Shown in pieces: positions 51,165-60,857 of a stretch of 64,000 nucleotides of DNA. The position numbers and the translations under genes are program-made. The number at the start of each line of letters is the position of its first letter. The stretch's first letter is position 1. The DNA is from Advenella sp. FME57 (GTDB lineage Bacteria > Pseudomonadota > Gammaproteobacteria > Burkholderiales > Burkholderiaceae_B), in contig NZ_JABUXU010000004.1 of the NCBI RefSeq assembly GCF_014897675.1, positions 215,688 to 279,687 of the forward strand. The letters run 5' to 3'. The notes under the pieces are model-generated. The model had not been told where the DNA came from, searched no databases, and saw nothing but the letters and a program-made list of their open reading frames with translations.

Positions 51165-52118
51165 ATGAAAAAAATGATTGCTGGAATGATATTGTGTGTT
51201 ACGGCCCTATTTGCATGGAGCCCACTAAGTCTGGCCGCTTACCCAGATAAGCCAATACGGTTCATTTGCACGTCGGCAGCCGGCTCTCCGCTGGATTTGA
51301 TGATGCGAACGCTTGCCCAATACCTGGGCGAGGAACTAAAACAGACGATTGTTGTAGAGAATAGGCCTGGCGGGACCGGAGCGGTAGGTATGGCAAATGC
51401 AATGAATTCTCCGGCTGATGGCTATACCGTTGTCTCGGCAACCGGATCCACTTCGTTTCTAATTGCAGATGGGAAGTCGGCGTACACATTGGACGATTTC
51501 ATTTTCATCCGTGGTTTGCAAGCCGAGCCGTCGGCCATTGCAGTACGCAAAGACAGCCCTTTCCAATCACTGCCCCAACTGGTGGATGCGCTGAAGACAA
51601 AGCCCAACCAGGTGAGTGTCGGAGGTTATGCAACTGCGGGTTTTCATCAGTTTTCTTATTACCGTTTACAACAGGCCGCAGGATTCAAGGGCGTCTGGGT
51701 CCCATTCCAGGGAGGAAACCAGGCGGTTCTTGCCTTGATTGGCGACCACATCCAGGCGGCGGCAATCACGCCGAGTTCCGCGTTACCGCAGCTAAAGAGC
51801 GGAGAGCTTCGTTTGCTTGCGATCAGTACACCGACGCGGGACGCATACTTCCCTGACGTGGCAACATTCAAGGAGCAGGGTTACGATGTGGTCGAAACGT
51901 TATGGAGAGGCGTCATGGTAAAAAAAGGGACGCCGCCCGAGGTAATCAAAGTATTGTCGGAAGGCATGGACCGGGTGGAAGCCAACCCGCAATGGAAAAG
52001 ATTCATGACCGAAAACGTACAGACTGCACAGAACATGACAGTTGAACAGATGCAGAAGCATGTACGGGATGAGGTTTCCGTACGACGGGCATTTCTTCGA
52101 GACCTCAGGGGCCAGTGA
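51165..52118 (+). CDS. Bug-family periplasmic binding protein
   Basis: 317 aa; AAGGAGAC precedes the ATG. Signal peptide of about 25 residues ending LSLAA before YPDKPIRFICT. Motifs are SAAGSPLDLMMRTLAQYL, VVENRPGGTGAVGMAN and SPADGYTVVSATG. Probable ligand is the sugar acid used by its neighbours. No membrane subunits nearby. Between the dehydratase (45 nt) and the hydroxyacid dehydrogenase (20 nt). Confidence 0.93.
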   Translation: MKKMIAGMILCVTALFAWSPLSLAAYPDKPIRFICTSAAGSPLDLMMRTLAQYLGEELKQTIVVENRPGGTGAVGMANAMNSPADGYTVVSATGSTSFLIADGKSAYTLDDFIFIRGLQAEPSAIAVRKDSPFQSLPQLVDALKTKPNQVSVGGYATAGFHQFSYYRLQQAAGFKGVWVPFQGGNQAVLALIGDHIQAAAITPSSALPQLKSGELRLLAISTPTRDAYFPDVATFKEQGYDVVETLWRGVMVKKGTPPEVIKVLSEGMDRVEANPQWKRFMTENVQTAQNMTVEQMQKHVRDEVSVRRAFLRDLRGQ

Positions 52119-52138
52119 AACGGGATACTTGAATTAAA

Positions 52139-53164
52139 ATGACGATGAAATCGCGAACTACGAGCCACACCGTTGCGTGTCTGGATGTGTATGATGGTGC
52201 AGTCAGGGAAGTGATACTTCGTTGCGCGCCGGAAGGCTGGAATATCAAGCTGGCGGACTCTTACGAAGAGACGCATCAGAAGAGCCTGATTGCGAATGCC
52301 CAGATGATATTGACCGGATGGGCTTCGGTGCCTGCATGGATGTTTGATGGGCCAAATTTGCAATTCGTACAGAAATTCGGTGCAGGCTACGACAAAATAG
52401 ATCTTAATGCGGCTCGGGCCAAAGGCATTAGCGTGGCTATTGCAAATGGAATGAATGCCGATCCCGTGTCTGAGTTGGTAGTTTTGTTGGTCCTGGGTCT
52501 GTATAGGAAAATCAGGTACCTGGATGAGACCATTCGGGCAGGTCTGTGGGTGAAGTCCGAAATGCGAGCCAAAGCGCATTCGTTGCGAGATAAAAAGTTT
52601 GGCATTCTTGGGTTAGGTGCGATTGGCAAGGCAGTGTCCAAACGCGTACAGGCGTTTGGCGCCAAGGTCATTTATCATAACCCGACTCCCCTTGGTGTCG
52701 AAGAGGAAGCGAAATTGAATGTGCGATACTGCACCTTTGATGAATTGATTGCAACAGCGGATATTCTATCGTTGCATTTGCCATTAACGCCTGACACAAG
52801 TGGGATCATTGATACCGTTCAATTATCAAGAATGAAACCAAGTGTGATACTTATTAATACGGCTCGTGGCGGCCTTGTCGTAGAGAGCGATTTGGTTCAA
52901 GCACTAAAACGTGGCCATTTGCTGGGGGTCGGGTTAGATGTGTTCCAGAATGAACCGCTTTCCAAAGACCATGCCTTGTTCGGATTTGATAACGTCATGT
53001 TGACCCCTCATATTGGTGGAGCCGTTTTCGATAACGTACAAAATATGGCGCTGCATTGTTTCAATAATATGAAGCGTTTCGCGGCGGGGCAGCCGTTGCC
53101 TTCTGGTGACGTTGTTGTGAATGGTAACCGGGGCTCACCTGGAGTGGAAATAACACAGCTGTGA
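52139..53164 (+). CDS. D-isomer-specific 2-hydroxyacid dehydrogenase
   Basis: 341 aa, phosphoglycerate-dehydrogenase/hydroxypyruvate-reductase type. NAD motif GILGLGAIGKAV, substrate arginine in LINTARGGLVVES, glutamate in DVFQNEP and catalytic histidine in LTPHIGGAVFDN are all visible. Reduces a 2-oxoacid or oxidises a D-2-hydroxyacid. Third gene of the sugar-acid operon; it could act on the 2-keto acid formed by the dehydratase or on the starting hydroxyacid. Confidence 0.92.
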   Translation: MTMKSRTTSHTVACLDVYDGAVREVILRCAPEGWNIKLADSYEETHQKSLIANAQMILTGWASVPAWMFDGPNLQFVQKFGAGYDKIDLNAARAKGISVAIANGMNADPVSELVVLLVLGLYRKIRYLDETIRAGLWVKSEMRAKAHSLRDKKFGILGLGAIGKAVSKRVQAFGAKVIYHNPTPLGVEEEAKLNVRYCTFDELIATADILSLHLPLTPDTSGIIDTVQLSRMKPSVILINTARGGLVVESDLVQALKRGHLLGVGLDVFQNEPLSKDHALFGFDNVMLTPHIGGAVFDNVQNMALHCFNNMKRFAAGQPLPSGDVVVNGNRGSPGVEITQL

Positions 53165-53355
53165 ATTTCTAACGGTAAATCCTGCTTGAGCGGGATGGGG
53201 TAACGACTGAAATGCGGGCAAAGAACAACGCGTGAAACGTTTTTTGTGATTTAACGGATCAGCATCGGTAGCACAGGGCCCGGAGCAACCGAAAGTATCG
53301 ACCCTGCCTGGGCACACGATGAGGTAAGAATGCCGTCATCGCGTGCTCGAGCCTC

Positions 53356-54402
53356 TTACACGCTCCACGCTGCCTTGGTCGCCAGCGCGCACTCATGCAT
53401 CACCGTTAACGCACGTTGTGTCGTATCAACGCCCATCACGAACGGATTGGGCTCGCCCTTTTTCATCTGTGCCAGTTTGATGTCGGCCAGATCCATGCCG
53501 CTGTGATTGGACAGGAATACGTCAATGTTCTGCTTGCCTGCCATATCACGCACCCGGGCTGTCGCGTCAATATAAGCCTGTAGCCGTTCCATGCGGTTAG
53601 GCTGCTTGCCGAAATTGAACGATGTGCCGCCCCATAGGAAGGCACGGTGGCTTTTGCTGCCGCTTTTGACGTCAAACGCCACCGAGATGGTGCCCATGGT
53701 ATGGCCCGGTGTCATCACGATGTCGACCGTGGTGTCGCCCAGTGTCAGCTTGGCGCCGTCTTCAACAACCATATCACGTTTGGGCGGGCGTCCCCAACTG
53801 GGCACTTCGAACTCCAGTTTGGTTTCCATCATGGTCCAGTCGGCCTCGCTGGCAATGATTTTCGGATGAAAATGCTCCACCAGATAATTGGCGCCGCCGT
53901 AGTGATCACCATGGCCGTGCGTGATGACGACCATCTTGATCTGCGTCGGATCCAGGCCCAGCTTGCGCATGCCGGCGACGATCACGTGTTCGGCATCATC
54001 AGCGTTGTTCATTGCATCGATCAGGATGATGCCGTCGGATGTGGTAATGGCCCAGGCGCTGACCCATTTGCCGCCGACGAAATACAGATTATCGAAAGCC
54101 TGGCCTGGCGGCGGCGCAGGTTGCGCCATGAGCTCTTCGATCGACGGACGTTTTTTGGCGCTGGCTGGCAAGGCTACGTCACCCAGCTTCAGTAACTGTT
54201 TGAGATCGCTGCCGGCGGCGGTGCGCGCTGCAGCCAGATGGCGCTGCACATCAGGCGACTGGGCTGCAGCAGGTGAAATGTTTAACGCGTAGGTTGCGCA
54301 GCAGGCGCAGCCGGCTGCCAGAAAGTACCGTCTGCCAGATGACGCAACCTCGTTATCGGTGGCGTTGTCATTGTTGTTGATCCATGATCTGAATAGCCGC
54401 AT
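53356..54402 (-). CDS. MBL-fold metallo-hydrolase, exported
   Basis: 348 aa. Possible twin-arginine signal (SGRRYFLAAGCACCATYAL) after a 20-residue N-tail, ending about PAAAQ. Zinc motif THGHGDHYGGANYLVEHFHP, then MTPGHTMGTISVAFD and FLSNHSGMDL, giving the H-x-H-x-D-H, H and H ligands of B3-type lactamase relatives. Periplasmic hydrolase; lactamase activity is possible but not implied, as many such proteins are lactonases or of unknown role. Divergent from the DUF945 gene. Confidence 0.85.
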   Translation of the reverse strand: MRLFRSWINNNDNATDNEVASSGRRYFLAAGCACCATYALNISPAAAQSPDVQRHLAAARTAAGSDLKQLLKLGDVALPASAKKRPSIEELMAQPAPPPGQAFDNLYFVGGKWVSAWAITTSDGIILIDAMNNADDAEHVIVAGMRKLGLDPTQIKMVVITHGHGDHYGGANYLVEHFHPKIIASEADWTMMETKLEFEVPSWGRPPKRDMVVEDGAKLTLGDTTVDIVMTPGHTMGTISVAFDVKSGSKSHRAFLWGGTSFNFGKQPNRMERLQAYIDATARVRDMAGKQNIDVFLSNHSGMDLADIKLAQMKKGEPNPFVMGVDTTQRALTVMHECALATKAAWSV

Positions 54403-54696
54403 TAGTGTCTCCTGTTGTTTTGATCAAGCTCGCGTGCTGCACGCCGCAGGCCTGCGGTGCCAGTCAATTATAGTCAGATCACGGCCTGTCATGAGGCCGT
54501 GTCCAATTTTGTTAATGTCTTACTGAATAAATCGGTGGTGATCACGGGAGTTACAACCATAAACTGGTCGCAGTTTTCTGTTGAGTAAAATAACGTCAAG
54601 GTAACCATCGGGCAAGCGACTGGGACGGATTTGGCAGCTATAATTGTGCCGACATTTCCAACCATTCGCAGTTCACGATCTATAGGGATTAATTCG
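54403..54696. other. Divergent intergenic region with two hairpins
   Basis: About 290 nt. Holds the palindrome GCACGCCGCAGGCCTGCGGTGC (two unpaired bases in the left arm) near 54439-54460, and CACGGCCT-GTCATG-AGGCCGTG at 54480-54501 followed by TCCAATTTT. The second looks like a weak rightward terminator, although no rightward gene ends here. The rest should be promoters. Confidence 0.4.
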
Positions 54697-56151
54697 ATGA
54701 GTAAAGCCGCAATCGTAGCCGGTGTTGTCATTGCTGCCGGCGCAGTCTGGACTGGATCAAGCTGGTATCTGGGTACGCAGATCCAGGAGCGGCTTGACGA
54801 CTATCTGGTTAAAACCAACGACTATCTGAAAAAAGAAGGCGAAGGACGAATCAGTGTAGAAGCGGTCAGTTATGACAAGGGCGTTTTCTCGTCTGACGCG
54901 GTATATACAGTCAATATGACCTTTCCGGAAATGTCAGCCCTGCCACAGGAAGTTCTGCTCAACAGCCACATTGAACATGGGCCGATATCGCTCAGTGCCT
55001 TGTTGCGGGGCGAATTTGTCACCGGATACGCAACCGCCTCCACAACGCTGGTCAACGACGAAAAGACCAAGCCACTGTATGACGCAGCAGGCGGCAAAGA
55101 GCCCTACGCGCAAAGCGATCGCATTGATTTTTCCGGAAATGTGCATTCCATCGCCAAGTTAGAGGCACTGGATGCGACATTTGGAAAGACTGTTGTGAAA
55201 TCCCAGCCGGTTACGGCAACAACGTTCGTAAACAAGGACTTTACCAAGGTTGACATGACGTTCGATATGCCAGGGGCAACCCAGCTTAACTACGCCGACG
55301 TCGATTTTTCTCTGGAAAACGTGACGGGCCAGGGCAGTTCCAGCAAAACTGCTTCAGGACTGTTCGTTGGACCGGCAGTGTTGAATATTGGCAGGCTTGA
55401 AATCAAGCGAAAGAACGATAAAACGCTGTCAATAGCCGATTTCAAGGTCGATGTGAAAACGGAAGAAGTGGATGATTTCCTGAACCTGAACGTCGGCTAC
55501 GATCTTGGCAACATACTGGTAAACGATGTCGATTTTGGTGCCATCAAGTTAAACGTAGCCTTCGATCATCTTGACCGCCAGGCCGTGGAAAAATTCAGGC
55601 AACAGGCTGGCTCGCTCAATCTTACGCCAGAGAACATTGAGCAGCAGGGCGAGCAAATTGAACAGTATTATGCAGAACTGTTCACCACCCTGATACGCCA
55701 GAAGCTGCAAGTACGTGTTTCTCCTTTCTCATGGAAGACAGTAAACGGGGAAGGTTCACTGGAGGCTTCCGCCAATTTTGATGGAGCTGGCCAGCCTGAG
55801 GGACAGACCATGGAAGACAGCCAGTTTCTGGCCGAATCGCTGAAAAAAGTGCAATTTGCTCTGAAAGCCGACACCCATCTGATCCGTGATGTGGTCTCGG
55901 GCAGTGCACAGGTCAGCGGAGTAAAAGACAAGGAAGCGGCCGACAAGAAAGGGGATGATCTTGCCAGCATGGCTGGGCTCATGGCACAGATGTCGGGCCT
56001 TGGAAAACTCGAGAACGATGTGATCAGCAGCGATATCGCTTACGATTCGGCCATGAAACCAGAAGAACAAATCACGCTGAATGCCGAGAAAATGAGCCTG
56101 CAGGAACTGGCCGCTAAAGCGGGTTCTGCAGTCTCCGGCACTCCTCGCTGA
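54697..56151 (+). CDS. DUF945 family protein
   Basis: 484 aa from the ATG at 54697 (AGGGA upstream). An N-terminal hydrophobic anchor (AAIVAGVVIAAGAVWTGSSWYLG) is followed by the DUF945 (YdgA-type) body, with IEHGPISLSALLRGE and TYDKG-like (VSYDKGVFSSDAVYTV) family features and long amphipathic strands. Anchored in the inner membrane and facing the periplasm; biochemical role unknown for the family. The open frame reaches to 54631. Stands alone, convergent with the RidA gene. Confidence 0.85.
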   Translation: MSKAAIVAGVVIAAGAVWTGSSWYLGTQIQERLDDYLVKTNDYLKKEGEGRISVEAVSYDKGVFSSDAVYTVNMTFPEMSALPQEVLLNSHIEHGPISLSALLRGEFVTGYATASTTLVNDEKTKPLYDAAGGKEPYAQSDRIDFSGNVHSIAKLEALDATFGKTVVKSQPVTATTFVNKDFTKVDMTFDMPGATQLNYADVDFSLENVTGQGSSSKTASGLFVGPAVLNIGRLEIKRKNDKTLSIADFKVDVKTEEVDDFLNLNVGYDLGNILVNDVDFGAIKLNVAFDHLDRQAVEKFRQQAGSLNLTPENIEQQGEQIEQYYAELFTTLIRQKLQVRVSPFSWKTVNGEGSLEASANFDGAGQPEGQTMEDSQFLAESLKKVQFALKADTHLIRDVVSGSAQVSGVKDKEAADKKGDDLASMAGLMAQMSGLGKLENDVISSDIAYDSAMKPEEQITLNAEKMSLQELAAKAGSAVSGTPR

Positions 56152-56181
56152 TTGCTTTTGGCGGGATATCCCGGCGCGATC

Positions 56182-56201
56182 GGTGGCTTTCCGGGGCCAC
56201 C
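56182..56201. terminator. Hairpins between convergent DUF945 and RidA genes
   Basis: GGTGGC, 8-nt loop, GCCACC. Just upstream is the palindrome CGGGATATCCCG (56162-56173). Either or both may end transcription from the two converging genes. No U-tract. Confidence 0.3.
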
Positions 56202-56260
56202 AGCCTCTGCTTTCGACCCAGGGATATAGCCGCTGGCCAAACGGTTCGCCGTCTATCGGG

Positions 56261-56665
56261 TTATTGATCGGCCGGTTGCGCCGGCTTTGCAATGACCTTG
56301 ATCTCGAAGTCAAAGCCGTAGAGCCAGGTGACGCCAACGGCAGTCAGTGTCGGATAAGGGGCCTGGCCCCAATACTCCGGTACGACTTTCCAGATGGTTT
56401 CGAATTTCGATTGCGGATCGACCATGAAAACCGTCACGTCAATCACGTCTTCGAAACTGCTGCCCGCTGCCTTCAGGATACCGTTCAGGTTATCAAATGC
56501 GCGGCGCACCTGCGCCTCCAGATCCGGTTCAGGTGAACCATCTTCCCGACTGCCGACCTGACCCGAAACGAATAAAAAACCATTGGCCCGAATCGCTGGT
56601 GAATAGTGATTTCTGTCATACAGTGCCTGACGCCCAGGCGGAAAAACGACATCGCGTTTTGTCAT
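56261..56665 (-). CDS. RidA family protein
   Basis: 134 aa YjgF/YER057c/UK114 trimer subunit. Typical strands are YSPAIRANGFLFVSGQVG, LEAQVRRAFDNLNGILKAAG, SSFEDVIDVTVFMVD and PYPTLTAVGVTWLYG. The canonical imine-deaminase arginine (in x-R-P/A-A near the C-terminus) is not evident, so it may belong to a non-RidA subgroup. Upstream is divergent with the LysR gene at 56806, suggesting the LysR protein may control it. Confidence 0.88.
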   Translation of the reverse strand: MTKRDVVFPPGRQALYDRNHYSPAIRANGFLFVSGQVGSREDGSPEPDLEAQVRRAFDNLNGILKAAGSSFEDVIDVTVFMVDPQSKFETIWKVVPEYWGQAPYPTLTAVGVTWLYGFDFEIKVIAKPAQPADQ

Positions 56666-56805
56666 AGCTTCTCTCCATTAATGAGTCCGGCAGACTCGAC
56701 AACAACAATAAAGTGATTCTATGTTTTCCGGTTTGACGGATAAACAGGCAAATCTGTCCATCACTGTTTGTAAAATACAAACAATCCTATTACCTGGGAA
56801 CATAC

Positions 56806-57732
56806 ATGGACCGATTCGATGCGATGTGGGCATTTGCCCGAGTGGTGGAAACCGGCAGTTTTACCAAGGCGGCAGAGACGCTGCACATGAGCCGAACCAG
56901 CGTCACGCAATTGGTGCAGCAGCTGGAGGCGCGGCTGCGTGTCCGTCTGCTTAACCGGACCACACGCAAGGTCAACGTGACCGCCGATGGCGCTGCCTAC
57001 TACGAGCGCGTGATCAGGTTGCTGGCCGATATGGACGATGCTGAAACCAGCCTGTCCAGTGCTGCGGCATTGCCCCGGGGGCGGCTGCGAGTCGATGTCC
57101 CCAGTCCGTTTGCACGCATGGTGCTGGTGCCGGCGCTGCCGGCATTTCATGCCCGGTACCCTGATATACAGCTCGATATGGGCGTGAGCGACCGTGTGGT
57201 GGATCTGATTGATGACAATGTCGATTGTGTTGTCCGTGGAGGCGAACTCACCGATCTGTCCCTGATGGCCCGGCATATAGGCGACTTGCAACTTGGTATT
57301 TATGCCGCGCCGGAGTATCTGGCGCGGGTCGGCGTACCGCAGCATCCGCAGGAACTGAATACCCCGGACCATCACGTCGTGGCGTTCCTGTGGGCTCGCA
57401 TTGGCAAGGCGCTGTCGCCCACCCTGCGCTATCGCGATGAACGCGTCACCATACAGGGTCGGTACATCCTTTCCGTTGATGATGGCAATGCCTACCTGGC
57501 AGCCGGCCTGGCCGGCCTGGGAGCACTTTGGCTGCCAGATTACATGTCCCGCGAGCATGTGGCAACGGGCCAGTTGATCCCCTTGTTGCAGGAATGGGAG
57601 CTGGATCCGATGCCCATGTATGTCGCTTATCCACCCAATCGGCATGTCAGTGCGAAGCTGCGCGTGTTTATTGACTGGGTTGCACAGCTCATGGCGGCAC
57701 ATGCGCCCGTCGCGCAGCGCAAGATGTCATAA
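56806..57732 (+). CDS. LysR-family transcriptional regulator
   Basis: 308 aa, GGGAAC just upstream. DNA-binding part MWAFARVVETGSFTKAAETL and TSVTQLVQQLEARLRVRLLN are typical of the PgrR/DhcR-like group with the RTTRKVNVTADGAAYYER linker. The effector domain starts near GRLRVDVPSPFARMVLVPAL. Target unclear: the divergent RidA gene or the MFS transporter gene downstream. Confidence 0.92.
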   Translation: MDRFDAMWAFARVVETGSFTKAAETLHMSRTSVTQLVQQLEARLRVRLLNRTTRKVNVTADGAAYYERVIRLLADMDDAETSLSSAAALPRGRLRVDVPSPFARMVLVPALPAFHARYPDIQLDMGVSDRVVDLIDDNVDCVVRGGELTDLSLMARHIGDLQLGIYAAPEYLARVGVPQHPQELNTPDHHVVAFLWARIGKALSPTLRYRDERVTIQGRYILSVDDGNAYLAAGLAGLGALWLPDYMSREHVATGQLIPLLQEWELDPMPMYVAYPPNRHVSAKLRVFIDWVAQLMAAHAPVAQRKMS

Positions 57733-57929
57733 GCCCTGGATCCTTCTGCAAAGCGTCAAGCCAGCATGTTGTTGGTTGCGCGCATCATGAATCGGACAAA
57801 GCACTGGTACGAGCAAAAATAGTGTTAAATTGCCAATCATCGCGTTGCCCACGTCGGGGGGCGCGCTGACCGGGCTGAATCAGATAGCCCAGCCGATACC
57901 GACGCGAACGGCAGCAAGGATTCATTCCC

Positions 57930-59153
57930 ATGGCAATAAAACTGGCCCTCCCTGGACAAACAAGGGAATGGGATCGTCATCTGATGGCGGTTATTGCTTC
58001 GCTTGGCCTGACACAAATCATCGGCTATGGCACCCTGTACTATGCCTTCAGTATTCTCGCATCGGATATGGCTGCAGACCTGGGCTGGTCGGTTGAGTGG
58101 GTTTTTGGCGTCCTGTCTGCGGCGCTGCTCGCTGGCGGCTTGATGGCGCCCTGGATAGGCATATGGATAGACCGGTTCGGAGCAGGACGCGTCATGACGC
58201 TGGGCTCGGGATTGGCCGCCGTGGCGCTCATTGCGTGTGCAACGGCCACGAATCATATTGTATTTGTGATTGCTCTGATCGCAATTGAAATAACCGCAAA
58301 TTTGGTGCAGTACGCGGCAGCATTCGCACTACTGGTGCAGAAGTATCCGCTGACGGCTCAGCGCAGCATAACTTACCTGACGTTGATCGGCGGTTTTGCC
58401 TCCACTATTTTCTGGCCCATCACAACGGCGTTGCATGCGCAGCTATCGTGGCAGAATGTTTATTATATTTTTGCGGCCATCAATCTGCTTGTCTGCCTGC
58501 CCATCCATGCCTGGCTGGCGCGTGGCGCCCGGCAAGGCAAGGCCAGAATAGAATCCGAAGTAAAAGTGTTGTCAGGCCGGCTGGTGGGCCCGGCCCGGCA
58601 CACCGGCTTTGTGCTGATGGTGATCGCGTTCGCGCTGCAATCGCTGGTTGCATCGGCCATATTGGTGCACATGGTGCCGCTGCTGTCAGGCCTGGGACTG
58701 GGCGCAACGGCTGCCCTGGTGGGCACGCTCTTTGGTCCCGCTCAAGTGCTCAGCCGGCTCACCAATATGGTCTTTGGCGGCAATCTGTCGCCAGTGACGC
58801 TTGCCACCGTTGCCTCTGCGCTCATGTGTACTGCCATCGCCGTGCTTAACAGCAGTGCGCCCAGTGTCGCCGGCGCGATCACTTTTGCAATTTTATTCGG
58901 CCTGGGCAACGGCTTGTTCAGTATCGTTGCAGGTACCTTGCCACTGGTGCTTTTTGGCAGCCAGGGCTACGGCAGATTGCAGGGGAAAATCACGTCCGCA
59001 CGCTTGACCGTTTCCGCCGTCGCGCCTTTCGCCCTGGCATTCGGGATGATCAATATTGGCATTCAGTGGGCGCTGGCAATCACCATGGCTTTGGGGGCGG
59101 GGGCGATTGTTGCGTACGTGCTGATCATGCGACTGGTGCCCAAAGTGCAATGA
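57930..59153 (+). CDS. Major facilitator superfamily transporter
   Basis: 407 aa with about twelve hydrophobic segments. First segments are LMAVIASLGLTQIIGYGTLY and WVFGVLSAALLAGGLMAPW, followed by GIWIDRFGAGRVMTLGSGLA, which contains the G-x-x-x-D-R-x-G-x-R loop between helices 2 and 3. Likely an uptake or efflux permease for a small molecule. AAGGA precedes the start. Follows the LysR gene by 197 nt. Confidence 0.9.
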   Translation: MAIKLALPGQTREWDRHLMAVIASLGLTQIIGYGTLYYAFSILASDMAADLGWSVEWVFGVLSAALLAGGLMAPWIGIWIDRFGAGRVMTLGSGLAAVALIACATATNHIVFVIALIAIEITANLVQYAAAFALLVQKYPLTAQRSITYLTLIGGFASTIFWPITTALHAQLSWQNVYYIFAAINLLVCLPIHAWLARGARQGKARIESEVKVLSGRLVGPARHTGFVLMVIAFALQSLVASAILVHMVPLLSGLGLGATAALVGTLFGPAQVLSRLTNMVFGGNLSPVTLATVASALMCTAIAVLNSSAPSVAGAITFAILFGLGNGLFSIVAGTLPLVLFGSQGYGRLQGKITSARLTVSAVAPFALAFGMINIGIQWALAITMALGAGAIVAYVLIMRLVPKVQ

Positions 59154-59432
59154 TACGGTGCGTTGCGCTATGGTTTTACACAGTGCGTTCGCACAGGCCT
59201 TCTACCTGGGGTACATGGGACTCGGTGGCGCTTTGTGCGTTCTTTGGCAAGGACATCGGAGAATGCGTGCAACCAGGCAAGTCCGGCGCCTTCGTACTCC
59301 CCGGATGTCTGGCGACAGAAGGTGTATCCATGAGGGGAATCAGATCAAGATAAGTTTTCATCGTGTTGTACATACTGAAACGGTGCTATTTCTGCAACGA
59401 TTGCGTTAAAAAAATGCGGCAATGGCAGCCTG

Positions 59433-60857
59433 CTACCTATATGAGGTTGCGTGTTCGCCAATACCGCTCAGATCAGATGAGGGTGTCAAGTGATATTGGT
59501 CGGGCGACGGCCGTCCGGAACCATCAAAAATAACCCGGAAAACCGCACCAGGATTGGCTGCATCGACCGATATGGTCCAGCCATGCGCCTGGGCAATCTG
59601 CTGGCAAATGGCCAGTCCCAGCCCTGATCGACCATCGCTGTCTGCACCTCGCCAAAACCGACGGAATACCATGGGTAAGTCATTTTGATCAATGCCAGGC
59701 CCGTAATCACGCACAGTAACCCCGTTTTCATCATGCAGAACCTGTACGTTGGTTCCGGGTGGTGCTTGCTGAATGGCGTTCTCCAGCAGATTGCGGATGA
59801 GAATGGTCAGTGCTGCACTGTCGGCTTTGATCAGCATCGGTTTTGCCAGCGCATTGGTATTGATCGCCACATCACGACTGTCGGCCAGCCGGTCAAGCTT
59901 GGCGATGGCGTCTGCTGCCACCATGGCCGGGTCTGTTTCGGCCATGATGTAATTATGGGGTTCGCTGCATTCGGCCAGTTGCAACAACTGCTGAATCTGG
60001 CGTGACATGGCGTCGATGTCGGAAAGTAGCTGTGCACGGTCGCTTGAGTCGCCCAGTTCGACCGTGCCACGCATCAGTGCCAGCGGCGTTTTGAGTTCGT
60101 GGGCAGTGGTGGCCAGAAATTCCTGCTGGACGCGATAGCCGTTGGCAAGTCTATCAAGGGCGCCATTAAACGCAGTGATCAGCGGCACCAGCTCACAGGG
60201 CAGACTCTCGGTCGCCAGTCTGGCTTGCAAATTTCCGGGATTGATACGCGATGCGGCCAGCGATACCTTTTGTACCGGTTTCATCAGGCGACAGATGGTG
60301 CATAGTACGATGGCACTGAAAATTAACAAGGCAACGAGGGTCATGATCAGCGTTGTTAGGCGCACGGTACCGCCGTCATTTTGAGTCAGTGCCTGCTGAA
60401 AGCGCTCGCTGCGGGCAACCTGCACATAATATTGGGGACCAGGCCTGGTGAGCGCGAATGTGGCTACATGGAGTAAATTGCTGTCCGGCGCCAGGTCAAA
60501 TCTTTTTAACTGCGGGTTAAAAGGCTGTCCAGTGGGCGCAAACGCATGGGCGCCGTCGTCCGATGCAAGCAGCACTTTACCTTGCGCATCAACCACGCGA
60601 TAGACGGCATCATCTTTCAGAACCTCGAAAACGCTGGATAAGCCTGGATTTACGTTGACTGCAATCGGTTTGTCTGCAGAGTCAAAGACCAGGCTATCAG
60701 TCAGTTGCCGTTCGTTTCCGGCAAAATCAGCTTCCAGCATCACTCGCGGGAAATAGGTAATGACTACGTGAGAAAGAATTGCGACAAATGCTGTTGTGAT
60801 AATCAGTGCAATGGTGGTGGTAAAAAGCAGCTTTCCGGTCAGGCTATCGAGTTTCAT
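59433..60857 (-). CDS. Two-component sensor histidine kinase
   Basis: 474 aa. Membrane segments at about residues 10-35 and 167-190 flank a periplasmic sensor domain. Then a HAMP-like region, H-box TTAHELKTPLALMRG (H253), N-box LIRNLLENAIQQAPP, G1 VRDYGPGIDQND and G2 GRSGLGLAICQQIA. The start ATG lies 14 nt inside the response-regulator gene, so the two are coupled. The ligand is unknown; the adjacent MipA/OmpV gene suggests control of the outer-membrane protein. Confidence 0.93.
   Translation of the reverse strand: MKLDSLTGKLLFTTTIALIITTAFVAILSHVVITYFPRVMLEADFAGNERQLTDSLVFDSADKPIAVNVNPGLSSVFEVLKDDAVYRVVDAQGKVLLASDDGAHAFAPTGQPFNPQLKRFDLAPDSNLLHVATFALTRPGPQYYVQVARSERFQQALTQNDGGTVRLTTLIMTLVALLIFSAIVLCTICRLMKPVQKVSLAASRINPGNLQARLATESLPCELVPLITAFNGALDRLANGYRVQQEFLATTAHELKTPLALMRGTVELGDSSDRAQLLSDIDAMSRQIQQLLQLAECSEPHNYIMAETDPAMVAADAIAKLDRLADSRDVAINTNALAKPMLIKADSAALTILIRNLLENAIQQAPPGTNVQVLHDENGVTVRDYGPGIDQNDLPMVFRRFWRGADSDGRSGLGLAICQQIAQAHGWTISVDAANPGAVFRVIFDGSGRPSPDQYHLTPSSDLSGIGEHATSYR

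Noticed and set aside
53356..54402. Calling the MBL-fold protein a beta-lactamase resistance gene
   Set aside because: The zinc motifs are shared by many lactonases and hydrolases and the context gives no sign of resistance; only the fold is supported.
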